The position numbers and the translations under genes are program-made. A stretch of 10,550 nt of DNA, from assembly GCA_003024985.2 (NCBI GenBank), contig PXIH01S0003005.1; one strand, written 5' to 3'. Every line of letters starts with the position of its first letter. The stretch's first letter is position 1. This document shows, piece by piece, positions 8,396-10,550 of this stretch. Source of the DNA: Euperipatoides rowelli (Eukaryota > Onychophora > Udeonychophora > Euonychophora > Peripatopsidae). Under the pieces are notes generated by a model that was not told the DNA's origin, made no database searches, and saw only the letters and a list, made by a program, of their open reading frames with translations.

Positions 8396-8519
8396 CTTTG
8401 TTCCCCAATTCTGGGAAAACTAAAGTTGATCAAACATAGAAAGTTATTGATCAAATGTGATCTAACGATGCTCAAAGGATTACGTGTAAAAAAATATAAA
8501 CATTTTGATTTGTAAGGGG

Positions 8520-9640
8520 TGTGTGTGTTTAACTGGGCAAAGGTCACAAAATACTGTATACCAAAATAAAATAAGAAAAAAAGCATAGTACTATATACTG
8601 TACATATTCTTTATTACGCCACATATTGAATTATTTAATAAAAATAAAAAAAAGTTTAAAATGCATTATTATATACTGTAATCTAATAATTATAATTAAC
8701 CAACAACTGCCACAAATAAAAATAAAAAAAGTTTAATTATTGTAATTATTTATTTGATTTTCTTTTCATTTCATTTTGCTTTCTAAGTCATTTCATATAA
8801 CAGGATATTGTGAATTTTATCACCTTTTATTTACATTCCTCGAGTTTTAATCGTTTAAAGTTTTTTTTCACTAGTGGAAATGAAATAACATTGTTCGAAT
8901 AGCTGAAAATGTTGGTATAATAATTATTTATGTGGAAGTTTGAGTATAGTGGCTAGAAATATATTTTGAATCTTGAGAAGTGTGCATAATTCTTTCTGGA
9001 TAAGAAAACAGCTGATTTAAAAAAAAAGATTATTATAGTTACTCTATATTTGAACTTTAATAAAATGTATTAAAGCTTAGAAATAAATAATAGAATCGGA
9101 ATGTAAAACTGATAAAAAAAGGTTTATTCCACTTCTTGATTATTAATTTATTAATTAGTGGAATTAGTGTTTAGAGTAGGATGAAAGTTACTGCTATAAT
9201 AGTGAGCAAAATCAAACATTTTGCTTGCTTGCTTGGAAGGGAAATACAAGTGGTTGATCTTTTGTTTTGTAGCATGCAATCAAAATAAGAAAAATGAGCT
9301 TAAAATATTCTAATGGATGGAGTAAATGTAAACATATTTGTATAATTATTAGGTACGCCGTGTTTATTTATTTATTTTTTAAAATGACAATCTTTATTAG
9401 GTCTTAATAACACAGAAAATCAACATTCTTCAGAAGCCCGCTCAAACAATTCAATTCGCCCTGTCTATTAATAGAACTCTTAATTTTCTTTTGCTATTAA
9501 AACAAGATGTAATCTAAATCATTAAATGAAATTATTTTTATTTCATAAGGACAATATTTGGCTAATAAAAATAGAAAAGGCATACTTTAAGAATGTTGCA
9601 GTGGAATTTTGAAATTTAAAATACAGTATATACCGACAGA
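8520..9640. other. AT-rich stretch with simple repeats; no gene seen
   Basis: No open frame of note and no recognised element. It contains three TACTGTA copies (8552, 8596, 8674) and a direct repeat of about 21 bp, ATAAAAATAAAAAAAAGTTT (8637-8658 and 8714-8735). On the minus strand, 9393-9398 reads AATAAA about 11 nt before an A-rich (AAAT)n run (to about 9362). That would fit the 3' end of a retroposed transcript or SINE, but no body was recognised. Confidence 0.5.
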
Positions 9641-10234
9641 ATAAACTAAATCAAATGTAGGGGAAAAAAATCTGTAGTTCCAGAAAGTGCTACAGTAGTC
9701 CGTAGAAAAGATAGCCTAGCAGTAGAAACTATGAAGAGTCCGTAGCAGTTGGCATCCTTGAAAACACCTCCCAAATTCTGATTTGTCAATGAAGTGGTCA
9801 TAATGCCTCCTCGCTGATTTAGATTACTAATAGGCTTACTAACTTCTCGTAGGCTCATGCTTTAAACAAGAAAGATCAATATTTTGATAAACGTATCAGA
9901 ATGTTTGTTTCTTGGTGTAATTATCCCCACTCGAACAAACACTGCCAGATTGTTTGCTAAAACATAATTTTCAACTTTTAGTGATTTGTCACCAGATTTA
10001 ATATTCCTCTGCCAATTTAGGTTATTCTGCAGTTTTAACAGATCCTTAACAGGGAGAGACTCAAGAAATACCAATAAATAAAATTTACTTCCAATAAAAT
10101 CTTGTAGATGCTTACAAATTTTACTTGTATAAATTGTATATATACTGTATTAAAAAAATTGTATGTTTTAAAAAGAATATCAAATAAAACAACAAAATAG
10201 TAATAGATCTATAACTAAAATAATAATAGGCCTT
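9641..10234. other. AT-rich stretch with two unrecognised short minus-strand frames
   Basis: The frame at 9646-9858 (ATG start, 70 codons) and that at 9862-10074 (TTG start, 70 codons) are adjacent on the minus strand and have mixed amino-acid composition. Neither resembles a family I know, and neither has visible splice signals that would join them. They may be part of an old exon or pseudogene, or chance. TACAGTA/TACTGTA occurs at 9622, 9691 and 10143. Confidence 0.3.
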
Positions 10235-10300
10235 GTGGGGCTGATCTAGTCGATAAGGCTGCCGACTAGGTCAAACCGGTAGGTCAGAAGTTTTTTCACG
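10235..10300 (+). repeat. Decayed tRNA-like SINE head
   Basis: GTGGGGCTGATCTAGTCGAT followed by AAGGCTGCCGACTAGG resembles a tRNA 5' half with an A-box-like segment (TGATCTAGTCGATAAGG, 10242-10258; compare TGGTCTAGTGGTTAAGG in tRNA genes). AACCGGTAGGTCAGAAG then occupies the place of the variable and T arms. The B box (ideal GGTTCGANNCC) is degraded to AGTTTTTTCAC. No CCA or poly-A tail is seen. It is either a worn tRNA-derived SINE or a tRNA pseudogene, and is not a functional tRNA. Confidence 0.45.
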
Positions 10301-10317
10301 AATTGTATTCTTCAAGA

Positions 10318-10550
10318 CAGTGTTTTTCAAACTTTTTTTCCTGGGACCCAGTTCAAATAAAAAGGAAACAACTTGCGACCCAAACACTGAATAGCCAACT
10401 TAATGGGGGGTGTAGAGAGAGAAATCTTTTGAATGTTCAGTAATAACAAATAGAATGAATAAGGAATGTGATTAATATCAAATAAAACATTTTGTCCATC
10501 TAAATTTGTCTTTAATTTTAGATTTATTTAATATTTAAAATTATTCATTG
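10318..10550. mobile_element. hAT-superfamily transposon, left end (truncated by the window)
   Basis: CAGTGTTTTTCAAACTTTTT followed by CCTGGGACCCA and then TTGCGACCCA is the characteristic animal hAT (Charlie-like) terminus, in which CAGTG(G/T)TTCTCAA leads to a T-run and (G)GGACCCA. The 8 bp before it, CTTCAAGA (10310-10317), would be one copy of the hAT target duplication. The partner end is outside the window, so this cannot be confirmed. The remainder to 10550 is AT-rich with no visible transposase. Confidence 0.7.

Larger units (their letters stand above)
7714..8519. mobile_element. Foldback (long inverted repeat) element of repeated TTGATCAA modules
   Basis: The left arm (about 7722-8012) and right arm (about 8193-8517) are inverted copies. 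Outer ends read TTACAGATCAAAA (left) and TTACAAATCAAAA (right, reverse complement). Next come TTTATATTTTTT, then TTGATCAATAACTTTC and GTTTGATCAACTTTAG in both arms, then CATCAGCCCC, CATACAAAAATA, and finally GGGGCTAACAG with A/T runs. A further minus-oriented copy of the core lies at 8082-8150, and 8006-8083 is directly repeated at 8158-8236 (period about 152 bp), so the interior has been duplicated. No coding capacity is evident; overlapping ORFs on both strands are by-products of the repeats. The superfamily is unknown and no target duplication could be defined. The left end sits at the tail of gypsy pol. Confidence 0.75.

Noticed and set aside
7714-8519. CRISPR-like array from regular TTGATCAA repeats
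   Set aside because: The repeats are in inverted arms with irregular spacing, the spacers are not unique, and the context is a eukaryotic transposon cluster.
8308-8586. Overlapping open frames on both strands (92 and 66 codons)
   Set aside because: Both run through the foldback arm and the C11-A18 tract, and the poly-Phe/poly-Lys segments are homopolymer translation.
9646-10074. Two adjacent minus-strand frames as a two-exon gene
   Set aside because: Their composition is plausible, but one starts at TTG, no donor/acceptor pair joins them and no family is recognised. Described as unassigned only.
10235-10300. Functional tRNA gene
   Set aside because: The B box is destroyed and the acceptor and T stems do not pair by eye. 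It fits only a decayed tRNA-like repeat.

Overview
The window looks like AT-rich intergenic and intronic DNA from an animal, probably an invertebrate. No complete gene is visible. The signs are a eukaryotic splice acceptor (branchpoint-like heptamer, pyrimidine tract, AG) in front of an open terminal exon, metazoan-type transposon superfamilies (PIF/Harbinger, piggyBac, Ty3/gypsy, hAT), a tRNA-like SINE head and many simple repeats. The sequence alone does not fix the species.

Layout: 1-1951 is most simply the last intron of a plus-strand gene. It holds a 42-bp tandem duplication (31-121) and a DNA-transposon-like fragment (about 323-439). Positions 1952-2208 are a putative 3' terminal coding exon with a TPR-like segment. 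Positions 2383-3650 are a PIF/Harbinger element with TTA target duplications, matching terminal inverted repeats and a short, broken transposase remnant. Positions 3661-3870 are a dense array of the heptamer TACTGTA/TACAGTA. A decayed piggyBac element starts at 4164 with a TTAA-CCCTT end, and its minus-strand transposase pseudogene runs from 4856 to about 6510. At about 6510-6535 it abuts a plus-strand, 5'-truncated Ty3/gypsy pol pseudogene (end of RNase H through the integrase C-terminus, to about 7713). The gypsy tail runs into an 800-bp foldback element (about 7714-8519) built from repeated modules rich in TTGATCAA. Positions 8520-10230 are mostly unassigned AT-rich DNA. At the right edge a decayed tRNA-like SINE head (10235-10300) is followed by the start of an hAT transposon (10318 onward), which runs off the window.

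Except possibly for the TPR-like exon, nothing here looks like a working gene. The pol and transposase copies have frameshifts and stops. The window is best read as a transposon graveyard downstream of, and partly inside, one host gene. I found no convincing new biological system. The most unusual features are the GATC-rich foldback element, the window-wide excess of TACTGTA, and the junction between the piggyBac and gypsy fragments.
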